64,000 nt of DNA from Schizophyllum amplum (Eukaryota; Basidiomycota; Agaricomycetes; Agaricales; Schizophyllaceae), in contig VDMD01000027.1 in NCBI GenBank assembly GCA_007026445.1, positions 62,001 to 126,000 of the forward strand. Direction: 5' to 3'. The stretch's first letter is position 1. Each line of letters begins with the position of its first letter. The notes under the pieces are model-generated. The model saw only the letters and a program-made list of their open reading frames with translations, was not told where the DNA came from and ran no database searches. Below are positions 34,434 through 44,967 of the stretch, one piece after another. A program made the translations under genes and the position numbers.

Positions 34434-35995
34434 ATGAATCAGCGCGGGCCGCGGCGCGCTGTCGTAAGGCAAACAACAGCAAACAAAGTCGCGCCTTCAC
34501 AGCGCCTCATTGAAAGTAGCGCTAAGCACGTATATGCTCCACGTGGATCCCTGAGAAGTGAAGTCAGATGCATGAGAGAACGAAGGGAAAGGCAGAGTCA
34601 CGCTCTCACCGAACATAAGTGAGCTCGAACACGGGTTGCCCATCGAAGTGGCTGCTCTGTTCCATGGCCGGAGGAAAACTTCGGACGGCAGGTCGGTACG
34701 ACGCCCACTGTAAAGCTGGGAAGAGGTTGCGGACACATAAATGTCCTAATTAGCGCTGCTGAGCCGCGACCGACACCAAAGAGGACGTGACCACGCACAG
34801 CTGAGTCAAGGTCCACCTCCGATGTTTGGAACCGGGACAATGAATTGGCCAGTGTGTGCTGTATAACGTGGCGTGCATATCTGAGATACCTGCCGTTAGG
34901 CCTGGCAGGATAATGCGCGTTACGCTATTAGCCACAAGTTAGTCTCTCGTGAAGCAGAAACGCAGGCCAACGTACATGGGACCCTCGGACGCGCTACAGC
35001 AACGTGAAAGATATCACAGAGACAGTAGTTCCTGGAGCCTTCACTCTGAACAGGTCGACGTGTATCAACAGAGAGCTGCGAGGGCGGAGAAAGACATGTT
35101 GCGCCAGAGGAGTTTTCGCGCCCGTCCGATATTGCTTGCAGATGGCCAACTCGTGCCACGTAGGCGTCACAACATAGTAGGCGTACAAGTCGCAGTGAGG
35201 GGCCCATGGAGGCACGTTTGTAGCAGCGGCTCTTGCCGTGCCTTCTGAGGGGCCGAGATGAGAGAGCTTGTCGAACTTGGCAAGGGAGAAATCTCGTCAC
35301 GGAGTCAGTCGCAGCCCAGAGAATATTGAGTCGAGACAAGAGTGCAAAGCTGAGCCTGAGAGAGCACATATACGAGGAGAAACATGGGTGTATGCAGACA
35401 AGATGATTATATTAGCCTAGCAGACGCGACGCGACGCGGTCAGGTGATCGAGCCACATGTGGGAAATACAAGGCCGCGGGTCCCGCGGTGTTTGTTGGCG
35501 CTGGCCATGGGTGCGTCTGCCAGCGTTGAACGAAGCGTCAAAAATGGCAAGGTATGCCGGTCCCCTCTTGAAGCTTTGGCGACATCCTGAGGCCTCATTT
35601 GTCTCAAGTCAGCGGGCGATATCGGTCAGGCGTGCGTCGAAGTGATGAAGAGGATCGCGCTCCGGTGCCACCGCTGCAAAACTGGGAAATGAGAATGTAG
35701 GGCATTCAATCTATCGTTATTTGAACAGTCAGGTAGTCACGTTACATACTATGGAGCTGGTCAGTAAAGAAGCAGTCTCGTTGGCGGTTCACTGGCGTGA
35801 GGAGGATTCGACATGGCGCGATATGTGAGATGGGATGTGATACGTGAGGTGGGATGCGATACGTGAGGTGGGATGCGATACGTGAGGTGGGATGCGATAC
35901 GTGAGGTGGGATGAAAGAGACCAGAAAAGCATATACATAGTAATCAGCATATCAATGCAATGTCGTCGCATGAGGGTAAAATGTTGCGCAGATCG
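34434..35995. other. Intergenic, no gene recognised
   Basis: Several frames are open on both strands, but none has recognisable protein character. Contains the 19-bp tandem repeat near its end. Confidence 0.4.
35818..35912. repeat. Tandem repeat, 19-bp unit, about 5 copies
   Basis: Unit GCGATACGTGAGGTGGGAT. The first two copies are slightly diverged (GATATGTGAGATGGGAT; GTGATACGTGAGGTGGGAT), the rest identical. Confidence 0.9.
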
Positions 35996-37048
35996 TCACA
36001 GAAGAGCCTGCTCCGTGTTGTGGCGCTTCAGAGCGTTCGCCTTCTCGCGCGCCCAGTCCGGTGGGAACGGAAGGTGTGGCCGTAAACCTTCCTGCGCCTC
36101 CTTGTCGAGGTTGAGATAACCCTTCCAGCTCGCATGTCGGCCAGGCTGCGTGGGTGGAGGGGTTCCCGGTCCGTCATCCTCCGGCTCCGTCTCGTTGCCC
36201 TCGGAGCTCGTCTCCATGCGATCGTCTGCAGCAGAACCAGACGCACCAGGAGCTATGGCGAGCTCAGCTTCGTCGCCTGCTGCGCGGGACCCCTGGGATA
36301 TGCGCCTTGTTGTCACTCGGCTCGAGCTCGCTTCGCCGCTGCCGCTGGTCTGGCGGGACGACACGCGACGGGTGGAGGGCCGTTTGCTGAGAGGAACCTG
36401 CGAGACTTTCTTGCGTTCGCGCTCCTTCGCGCGCATCTCCCGCGACGGCGGCTGCTGCTGCGACTTGCGCGCCTGCTGCCGCACCTCCTTCTTGGCCTTC
36501 GCCGGCGCCTTCGCGCGCGTGCGACCGCCCTGCGCGGACTTGGCGGGCATCTTCTTCGGCGTCGCCTGCGCGTCGAGTGCGACCTGGGACTCGTCGGACG
36601 TAGAAAGCGCGGCCTCCTCGAAGCTGCGGAGCAGGGAGTGCGTCTCGGAGAGCTTGGTGTGGTACTTGCTGAACGTCCGGTGGCTCTCCAGGAGCTGGCG
36701 CTCGTTGCGCTGCCGGGCGAGCTCCTCCTCCGAGCTCCCCACTGCAGGGTCCGTCCCGATGCGTGCGGCGAAGTAGCGCTGGTTCGGCGCGGGGCCTAGG
36801 GGGCGACCGCGCCGGGGCGGTTGGGGAACGAATATCTCATCTTCTGAGATGAGCTCGGTGGCTTCGTAGATGAGTGGGCGTCCGCCGACGTTCGGGTGGC
36901 CAACATCGGGAGATGGGATGACAGACGTGTGGGCGGCGGCGATGCCACCAGGTCCAGCAGCAGTAGCAGGGAGAGGGACATCAGAGGAAAGTAGAGCCAT
37001 AGTTTGCTGCGGCGCAGAGACGGGGGGAAGACCAGTAGGCGGGAACAT
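35996..37048 (-). CDS. Disordered, AT-hook-bearing protein of unknown function
   Basis: Single long frame, 350 aa from ATG 37048 (MFPPTGLPPVSAPQQTMALL). The frame stays open to 37090, directly behind a splice-acceptor-like TGCTAG, so an upstream exon is likely. Features: PPRRGRPLGPAPNQRYFAAR, where RRGRPLG resembles an AT-hook; a helical segment ARQRNERQLLESHRTFSKYH with LSETHSLLRSFEEAALST; a Lys/Arg-rich stretch (TRAKAPAKAKKEVRQQARKS); an Arg/Ser region; and a conserved-looking C-terminus GYLNLDKEAQEGLRPHLPFP. Nuclear or DNA-associated by composition. Family unknown. Confidence 0.65.
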   Translation of the reverse strand: MFPPTGLPPVSAPQQTMALLSSDVPLPATAAGPGGIAAAHTSVIPSPDVGHPNVGGRPLIYEATELISEDEIFVPQPPRRGRPLGPAPNQRYFAARIGTDPAVGSSEEELARQRNERQLLESHRTFSKYHTKLSETHSLLRSFEEAALSTSDESQVALDAQATPKKMPAKSAQGGRTRAKAPAKAKKEVRQQARKSQQQPPSREMRAKERERKKVSQVPLSKRPSTRRVSSRQTSGSGEASSSRVTTRRISQGSRAAGDEAELAIAPGASGSAADDRMETSSEGNETEPEDDGPGTPPPTQPGRHASWKGYLNLDKEAQEGLRPHLPFPPDWAREKANALKRHNTEQALL

Positions 37049-37093
37049 GGCGAGTGAGTTCAAGGCGGGCGGTCTTTCAATGTCTAGCAAGTG

Positions 37094-37405
37094 TTAGCGG
37101 AAAGGATAACGAGGCAAAGAGATCAAAGGAGAGACGCTTTTATACCTGAGGGCCTTTATCCAATGTGGATCCCAAATGCGCTTTGTCCGGTCATAATGCG
37201 TAAAGATCAGAAAGGCCATCTGTTTGTTTGGGACGCCCATTGTTATCGACTTCAAGTAGGCGTGCGTCCTGCGCGTTGCCTCCGTGTACCTGTGACGGTC
37301 CCGCCCATGACAGTCCACAAAGAAATATGAATGCAGGTCGTAGTGATCGAGATAATAAAGGGTAGGACTCTTGAGAATGACCGTTAAGAGCAGGTTACCG
37401 GGCAT
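37094..37405 (-). other. Coding-like block, possible upstream exon
   Basis: Frame reads MPGNLLLTVILKSPTLYYLD, then HSYFFVDCHGRDRHRYTEAT, AYLKSITMGVPNKQMAFLIF and DRTKRIWDPHWIKALR, followed by a good donor (AG|GTATAA). It looks like a folded protein. Joining it to the acceptor at about 37083 gives a frame clash (ACATTGA), so either it belongs to another gene or one base is wrong. Confidence 0.35.
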
Positions 37406-38410
37406 GATGCATGAATGCCGGCGTGTGCCGGGCCTGCCGGCCGCGGCAAAATCCGATCATCTGGATACCACGTGTCGAAGTCCATTCTCCATCCGGAATT
37501 ACTCTTGTTTTCAACCATACCGTACAAGTTGCAGGTTTCCCAATCTTTCCGAAGGACCATTGATGGCTAAACAGTCATCTGCAACTTGGACGTCTAGTAA
37601 TAAATGCATACTGTCCTAGCTCCATCTCGCCTGGCAAGTGCCTCAAAATTCGGAGCTCCAGCTTGAGCCGCACATTGCGTAGGACTTAGACGGACAAGGT
37701 TCGCGACGACAAATCAGCGGCCACCGGTTTCTCTCGGGGATTGTGGCAGGAGCTCGTACAAACGGCAGCTGACTTGTGCGTCGACTGCGCTTGCTTGCTT
37801 TGTTCTTGTTACACGTGCAGAACGGCCGCCGTACCTGCTCGGTGGTAGGTGAGTCAACGAGTCTCCTCCATGGTGAGTCCACAAATAACTTGCCTTTCTT
37901 GAACAGCACCATCGGTGTGCACAAGGACATGCCAACCTGTATGTGCCAGGTTAGTGCTCGGAAGGCCGAGAGGGAACGACGCATACGGTCTTTCGAACCT
38001 CGTGTTCTCCTGTGATTTTCGTCTCCTCTGCGTCACATACGCGATTCCCATCTCCTATCCCTTTCCGGTACCGTCAAGGGCATCTTACATCGAGCATATG
38101 CCGGCCTATTGACAGTGCCTACCTCGCTCCAGACGTTCAAGTGCTCCCGGTGCGACGCGGTGGCGTAACAAAGCCCCCCATCTACACGATGCACACCTCC
38201 TGGTACGCCCGCCCCTACGGCTATCAAGATGCCTTTATACCTCGTCCATCGACAGCGCCAGACATCTCCTCATGTCCGGCCTCATGCGCGGCGGCGGCCA
38301 CGATGCTGACGACAAAGGCGATTGCTTGTTTATAGAAGGTAGTAGTGGTCGTGCAACCCTTACTTCCCCAAGAGCGCCCGTCGGTTTCTGCGCCTGCCTT
38401 TGTTGCTGCT
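37406..38410. other. Intergenic, no gene recognised
   Basis: No convincing coding sequence. The last 70 bp before 38411 are probably the leader of the next gene. Confidence 0.4.
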
Positions 38411-38968
38411 ATGCTCGCTCTGACCAACTCTCAACGGCGCGTTACTAGGCGCGAATATGCCCACACCTTCGCCGACTCCCAGCAGAAAGACCATCAACCA
38501 CATTCCTCCAACGATGAGCCCCGCCACTCCCCGCCCTCGTACACCGCCCTTCCTCCGCGCGCCAACCCTCCTGCTGCGCTGTCACATGACGAGCCTGCGC
38601 CCTACACCTTTCCGCGCTCGCGCGAGCCGCGTACAATGAACATGTCGGAGCTCCCCGGCTGCAACGGATACTGGGAAGAGCGCGACCGGCGGTGCTCCGA
38701 CGGCAGCCTGTTATCGGACGCGTCGGAGGACGGCCCTCAGCCAGCCTGGTGGGGCGTACCCTGGCTTGCGTTCCAGCCGCCGCCGTACGCGTCCGAAGCG
38801 TGCGTGCCTCAGGTCCATGACGCGACAGCGGACGACCGCTGGTACCGCGACTTGGTCGATAAACTGGCGAGGGGAGAGTCAGTGGATGGCGTCGACGCGG
38901 CAATGTCTGCCATCGACGCGCCGCTGGACGTGGGGAAGACAGAGTCATCCGCCTCTGGGAAGGTCTGA
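38411..38968 (+). CDS. Small hypothetical protein, Pro-rich
   Basis: 185 aa from ATG 38411 (MLALTNSQRRVTRREYAHTF). The frame is open upstream to 38345, but that part has no ATG. Pro/Ser-rich N-half (PPSYTALPPRANPPAALSHD), central NMSELPGCNGYWEERDRRCS, aromatic stretch PAWWGVPWLAFQPPPYASEA, then DDRWYRDLVDKLARGESVDG and a polar tail. No signal peptide or membrane span. Family unknown. Confidence 0.5.
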   Translation: MLALTNSQRRVTRREYAHTFADSQQKDHQPHSSNDEPRHSPPSYTALPPRANPPAALSHDEPAPYTFPRSREPRTMNMSELPGCNGYWEERDRRCSDGSLLSDASEDGPQPAWWGVPWLAFQPPPYASEACVPQVHDATADDRWYRDLVDKLARGESVDGVDAAMSAIDAPLDVGKTESSASGKV

Positions 38969-39849
38969 GCGAGGTGTATAACAGCCATGCGATCATCTCT
39001 CCGATTATGGAGGAGCTGGGAGGCATTTTTGGGGAGTTTTCTTTTGTATCCGGACCGCATGCCACATATTACGCCCTGTGTACTTCTGTTGTCCTTCTAT
39101 GACTTTTTGCCGTGCCGCTCAGAACCACCTTGAAGGAACCTGCACTCTCTACCAGCTCCCGGCCTGCTTCGCCAGCTTATCATCTCCATGCCCCGGAGTG
39201 CGCGCATTGCACCCGACCTGTTGCCTACGCAGGCCCTACGCCAGCTGCCGCGTTCGACAGAAGGTGATACCGGACCAGTGATTGCGCGGCCCGCCCCGAT
39301 AACCTCTTAGGCTTCGACTGTATCGCAAAGTCAAGATCTCCCTCGGGGCTTCTGGAGGTTCTGCACAGAACGTCCTGCACACGCACCTGTCAGTCTTGCT
39401 GATCGTCGGGATCAACATCCCAGGGTGCACAGGGGTGTACGCGCAGGCGGACAGCGAGGCGGATACCGCAGCTCGAAAGCGAACTCGGTGGAGCAGCGCG
39501 CGCCGAGCGCGTCGCAGCGCCCGACGGCGGACGCACTCGATGACTGCGAAATATTCCATTTATATAGCAGGCATCCGGGATTCCGATACAGTATGTAGTA
39601 GACCAATGTTCTACAGCCGTGGTATAGAAGAACAGTGCAAAGGAATGACGACGTTGAGGAGATTATGTAGTATGTACAAATCGCAGGAAGTGTCCGTGGC
39701 AAAGGCGCAACTACGTGTCAGACTTCGACTGCAGCGGGGCTGTCTGTCTCTGTCTGGAACGCGAAGCGGGGTCACAGAGCTCCCGATAATGTAGAATGTG
39801 CGTGATGTGAGCTAGGTATGCCAAAGGGGAACCGACACAAAGGCCAGTA
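38969..39849. other. Intergenic, no gene recognised
   Basis: Nothing beyond short overlapping frames. Confidence 0.4.
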
Positions 39850-42255
39850 TTAGGATACCAGAATAAGAATACTGTACAGCCTGGTCAAAGGAAAGTGGAT
39901 GAGCGCGAGTGAATACGGATAGACATAAACACGAAAGCGAAGGCCGAAGAGGCAAGAGGATATATACAGCAACGAAAATGGCTGGGGGATGAAAATGGCT
40001 GGGTAGATGGGCAGGGGAGCTGTCGGCCTACGACCAAACAGAGCTCTTGTTGTTGCGGCCCATCTTGCGAAGGCTGGAGAGCCAAGTTTTCTGGTCGTCA
40101 TCGTCCGCATACCACTGAGAGGACGCCTGAGAACCCAGTCAGGAATGAATGCCATAAAGGAAATGAGGGTAGGACTGACAGGTTCCTTTGCGCTCTTCGG
40201 GGGCGCAGGGAGGTCTCCGGACTGCTTCATGCCCTCGGCACCGCCGCCAATGAGCGAGCGCTTGCGCGTCCGGATGGCGCTCTTGAATTTATCCAGTGTG
40301 TTGCTCCGCTCACGCGTCTTTGGCCGTTCAGCATGGTCTTCGAAGAACGAAGACGGAGTGGACGGTCCCGGTGAGCGGGTGGGTAGCGACATCGTGCCAG
40401 AGAACGGCGACGGCGGTATGGAGGGCGACATAGGGAAAGAGGAGTAGGGCAGAGAGGCAGGGGAGCTCGGTGATTCGCGCGCCTTGCTGGACGACGTGGA
40501 CGGCCGTGAGCTCAGACGCGAAGGCGGAAGCGGCGCAACAAATCTTCGCCGTCGTCGGCATCCGGAATGGGTGCGGATGCAGGCTTCCTAGACAGCAGCG
40601 GTCGCGCCGGCTTGACAAGCTTGGACGTCGAGGCACGGGGGCGCATCGTGGGGCGGACGACCGCAGACGACTTCATATCACCGAGGGAGAACGTATTGCG
40701 CACACTCTTCGACATTGGCTGACCAATCTCGGGCTGCGAAGTCTGCGATTTAAGGCGGTGACTTGACTGCGATGCAGAAGGAGAGGGGGCGTCGTCGTCA
40801 TTCCAGCGCGAGGGGAAGGACTTGGGTGAGTCCGAGGGCCCTGGCCCGGCACGATGGGCGGAGCGGGCCATAGACCGTAGCGACGATTGCCGCGAGATAG
40901 CAGGTGAGTGCATGGGCGAGTCGAAGTAGGAATCGGCGATCTCGTCGATGTAGTCGCCCTCTACCCCCGGCGCCGGTTCCGCTGCGTAGTAGATATGTTC
41001 TGCAGGCGGGGGAACAACCTCTGGCTCTGGAGAAGGACGAACCTCCACAGGCAGTACAGACTCCTGATCATCGGCGAGCGACTCGGGACGGAAATGCTTG
41101 CCCTGAGTCCTGTTGATCATCATTGACGGATCTACGGGGTCCACAGAGTAGCAAGACGAAGTCGGTTCCCGGCTGATACCCAGATACGAATGTTCGCGTA
41201 ACGTCGTAAGTCGTGAGATAGGCTCCTGCTCCGCTGGCTTCGAGAATTGTCTTCGGAAAGCCGTGCGTGGCGCGGACGCGAAGGTCGGCGTCGACAGCTT
41301 TGCCGGGGACTCTGCTCGTCGCAGTGCAGGAGAGGACGACAATATATCCACATGCAGAACCGGGGCATCTGTTCGCAAGGTCGGTGGACGCGAGGCTCGC
41401 GCAGGAGAGACACGCTGTGCCGCGACATCCGGAGGTGGTACGAAGGATGGTGGTGGGACCGGCCGGTTCAGTCCACCCGACTGCAGAGCTTGACGGGCCT
41501 CTGAGCCACCGCCGGGTCTCGGTGAGGCAGGAAGTCCCGGGGAGTGACGGACGGGTGGCGATCGCGGTGCAGCTCGAGGGGGGGATGGTAAGACATCAGA
41601 GTCCATGCTTTGGCGAGGCGTACTGTCTTCGACACCGACATGGGGTCTCATGGGCGAGTCCGTTGACTCGTCATCCAAGTCGCATACGTTGCGCAGAACA
41701 GAGAAGGAGGATTTGCCCTTGTGGGAAGGCGAGACGGCCGGGGAATCTGTCGCGTCCACCACATCACTCCCAGTATCCCCTCCGAACACGTAAACCGCGT
41801 TACGGAAGCTGGAGCTCCTACTGCGAGGGGTGACAATAGATGAAGAGACAGATGGACTGGGGGAGTGTGACGAGAGGGAAGGAGGCGCGATGGACGAAAT
41901 AGACGGCGAAATGGAATGCGTTTTCGCGCTTCGCGGGGAAGTTTTATGTGTCGAACGCGCGTCAGACTCGCCTGACAGCCTTTGAACAAGGCGATTGTTG
42001 TAGGCAGATTCGCGTTCCTGGTGTCCACGGTGTGGGGGAGCGGCAGGTTGTAGGTCTGCAGGCTCTTGCGTGCGGGAAGACGTGCCGGCGTCGCATCTTC
42101 AAATGTAGGAACATGGGAAGAGAGGTGCGAGGGAGAGACGGGCGCTCCATGGCGCGGCAAGTTGGACGAAGGAAGGGCGGGATCCCCCTGTATGTCGGTA
42201 GACACAGCGGATATCGACGATATTGACGAGGCAGGTGAATGTCCCGAGCCTCCAC
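39850..42255 (-). CDS. Long Ser/Pro-rich disordered protein, frame breaks
   Basis: Three successive frames look like one gene. (1) Minus 42205-41990: STDIQGDPALPSSNLPRHGA, FEDATPARLPARKSLQTYNL. (2) Minus about 42080-40512: NNRLVQRLSGESDARSTHKT, SSFRNAVYVFGGDTGSDVVD, HSYLGISREPTSSCYSVDPV, YIDEIADSYFDSPMHSPAIS, VRNTFSLGDMKSSAVVRPTM, PIPDADDGEDLL. (3) Minus about 40530-39850: LPPSRLSSRPSTSSSKARES, NTLDKFKSAIRTRKRSLIGG, SFMAFIPDWVLRRPL. Links 1-2 and 2-3 need frame changes with no plausible intron. The motifs SLGDMKSS and SAIRTRKRSL look like short linear motifs of a cytoskeletal or signalling scaffold. Family unknown; the gene may be intact if the frameshifts are errors. Confidence 0.5.
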
Positions 42256-44967
42256 GACGCGTCTGAGGGGGAGGGACGCGTCAAAGGTATACTACATACC
42301 ATTGCAACTGGGACTCACGTTGTTCGCATGCTGAATCGCGAGATATCGCGAAGGGTTGTAGAGGGCATCCACTACGTCCGACGCGTCGATGTCGAGGGCG
42401 CTAGAATGTGATGGGCAGGGCTCGTCCTGAAGGCCCAGGAGAGGAGAGTCTGCCCGCGCCATTGACAACGATGAGGGGAGAAGAAGAGGAGGCCTTGCGG
42501 ATGCACAAGACTACCAGACAAATCACGACGAGTGATGTATTTCCGTTCCTCGCGCGTCGCCTCGCGACATCTTTTTACGCCGACGTGATCTGATCGGGTT
42601 GATCGCTGTATGTCTTTCCGCCGTCTTTCCGGTTGTCGGCGTGCAAGCGTGCCCGGCGGGCCCCTCGAACTGCGAAGGGCCGAAGGCCTAGAAAGGCAGG
42701 ACTGGACGAGAATGGGGTTGGCTTCTGTACTTCCGTAGTGCGCGCCCCCGGCGCAGGGCGGGCTGCCAGGATGGTCCCTCCCTTCTTCAAGCGACCACTG
42801 ACATTGTTGTTTTTCTCCGGATAACGCGCTGAAACCGTCCCGTGCGAGTGAATTGTACCATTATCTCGTCCTTACAGCCAATCCAAAGCTGCAGCCGCCG
42901 CCGAGCGCAGGAATCCCGTGCGGTCAGTGTATACGATAGTCTGATAGACGCAGCTTCCATCAGTTCGAACCTTGGTATGCTCGCCGGGCACCCTGGTTCC
43001 TCGTGTCACCGCATGGTCGTCTCGGTGGGGATTTAGACGACAACAGGTGGAAATAAAACTCTTCTCTTCGCATGGCACGGCAATCCCACGGGTCAATCCC
43101 GCTAGTGACTCACATAGCGCCTCTCGACTCAACATCCCAACGTTCAGAACCTGCTGAAAGTCTTCGGGGAGTGGTCACAGAACGAATGATCTTATACCTC
43201 AGTGGTCAGCACTGTGCTATGCTCATAATTCAGAGCCAGCATTACGCACCCGTCCTCCCGGGTGCAGGCGCTTTGACAGATGCCTATGTCTTCCTGTGAG
43301 TCGCGAGGCCTCGATCTATAGTACATGTGCAACGCTCGCGTGCAGTTAAGTTCGCACCCCTCACGTGCGATGTGTCGGTCCTTGCAGGACGAGAAAAGCA
43401 TGCGGATGGCACCGACTTCTAATTGCACGCGGGAGCTGCGCTATGTAGGTTGCGCTTCGACGGTCGCACTGACAAGCGAAGGACCTGTTCTCTGCACAAG
43501 TTGAAGATGAGCTCGATGTCTTCACCATGGTCGACGGTCAAGCAAAGATATGTAGGTACGTACCAGAGCGAGGCCGGTGTCAATGGTCTCGGGCGCTGTT
43601 CAGCTCTCAATCTCAGTCTGTTCAACAGCACGCGGGCTAGCTAGAACTTGATACTCCTCGGAAGAATATCGCGACTCAACCCCTCTACTTACGCCCCGTA
43701 AGTAGCAGGTAAGTAGAGAATTGAAGATAAGGCGCATTGCTTTGTGGACATGCACAGTGATTTCAGCGCCCGTGAAGGCCTTGAGATATGTGCATTATTT
43801 GGTCGTATTTACTCGAGCAGGCCCGAAGATAACATTCTCACGGTCACGGCTGTTGCTTTTGTCGCCAGATCGTGTCCCGCAGAAATTCCGAAGGAGTCAA
43901 GGACATCTTGAGGCCATTTGTGCAGAGGCCTGGGAAAACGCAGCAGTGAGCACATCTTCCAACGGGTCGTGCGGATGGCCAAACGGAGATCGTCACTATA
44001 TATTGCGAGTCCGAGCCTCCGAACGTTTGAGGCTACCGCAAGCGAAAGGCGACTGACACATACATCTGCCATGGCATACTTATTGACTGAACAGTATCGT
44101 CCACTCGTCGTTGAAAAGAAGGCCTCCAGAGTATTGAATGGATGGAAGGAAGGTGGAGGAGCTTGGCAACGGGAGCCAAATAGTGCTAAATAGTCACATT
44201 CGAACCGGACTACAATTTACTGCTCAGCCCCTCCCGCGTACTCAGACCTGTCACAAGGAAGGGCGCCTTCGCTATGCGTGCTTGAAGCTTGAAGCTTGAA
44301 GAACCTTGTTGCCAGCATCGACTGAGTTGGTATCACAGTACAAAATCATTATGTCTCGACGATGAAAGAAGTCGTGCGGTGACGAAGAATGTCGCCCTCT
44401 CCATGCAGCCGCCAGTCAAGGGGTAAAAGGACGTTAGATTCGTGAAGGTCGTAATCTAAAAGTACGTGAAGTGATCGTCTACAGGCGTCAAGAATTACTA
44501 CTCCTACAAGTAAGCATACTTTCGGGTCCAAGATCAAATAGTCGCGATAAGTTAGCGTCTATGGTGCTCGAAAGCGGGGAATAAGAGGGAAGAGGTATGA
44601 AGTGACGATAGATAAGCTCTGAGATGGAAAGAAAAGAGACGGAAGGAAGGACGGTAGGTACTAGGTACGACAGCGGAAAGAGGAAGAAAATGTACATGAT
44701 ATACAGAATATGATATTGCTCGAAAGCGAGAAAATAAAGATGATGATGAATGCTCGAAAGCGGAACAGCAAAAGCGATACAGAAAGCATGCACTAGCAGC
44801 ACGTACCAAAGCACAGCCGGGCCATCCACAGGGACGCTGGTCACGACGAATTAGTGATACATCGCGGATGCGCCGCACCGCGCGCGCACACAACAACTGC
44901 GCGTTCTTCTCTCGCCCCTCTCCACTTCACTACGCCGCCCTGAAATCGCCCGGCATCCGCGCATCCT
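42256..44967. other. Intergenic, no gene recognised
   Basis: Short features only: an imperfect palindrome CTCTACTTAC ... GTAAGTAGAG (43683-43718) with an inner CTTACGCCCCGTAAG; GCTTGAA repeated three times at about 44282; and TGCTCGAAAGCG three times at about 44567, 44717 and 44751. Confidence 0.4.

Noticed and set aside
36134..36799. Long plus-strand frames over 36134-36799
   Set aside because: Arg/Leu/Ala-rich composition typical of antisense of a GC-rich gene; the minus-strand frame has clear protein character.
42940..43010. GTTCGAACC T-loop-like sequence as possible tRNA (also near 4480 and 49770)
   Set aside because: The flanking bases do not form a T-arm stem, and no acceptor or anticodon arm could be folded.
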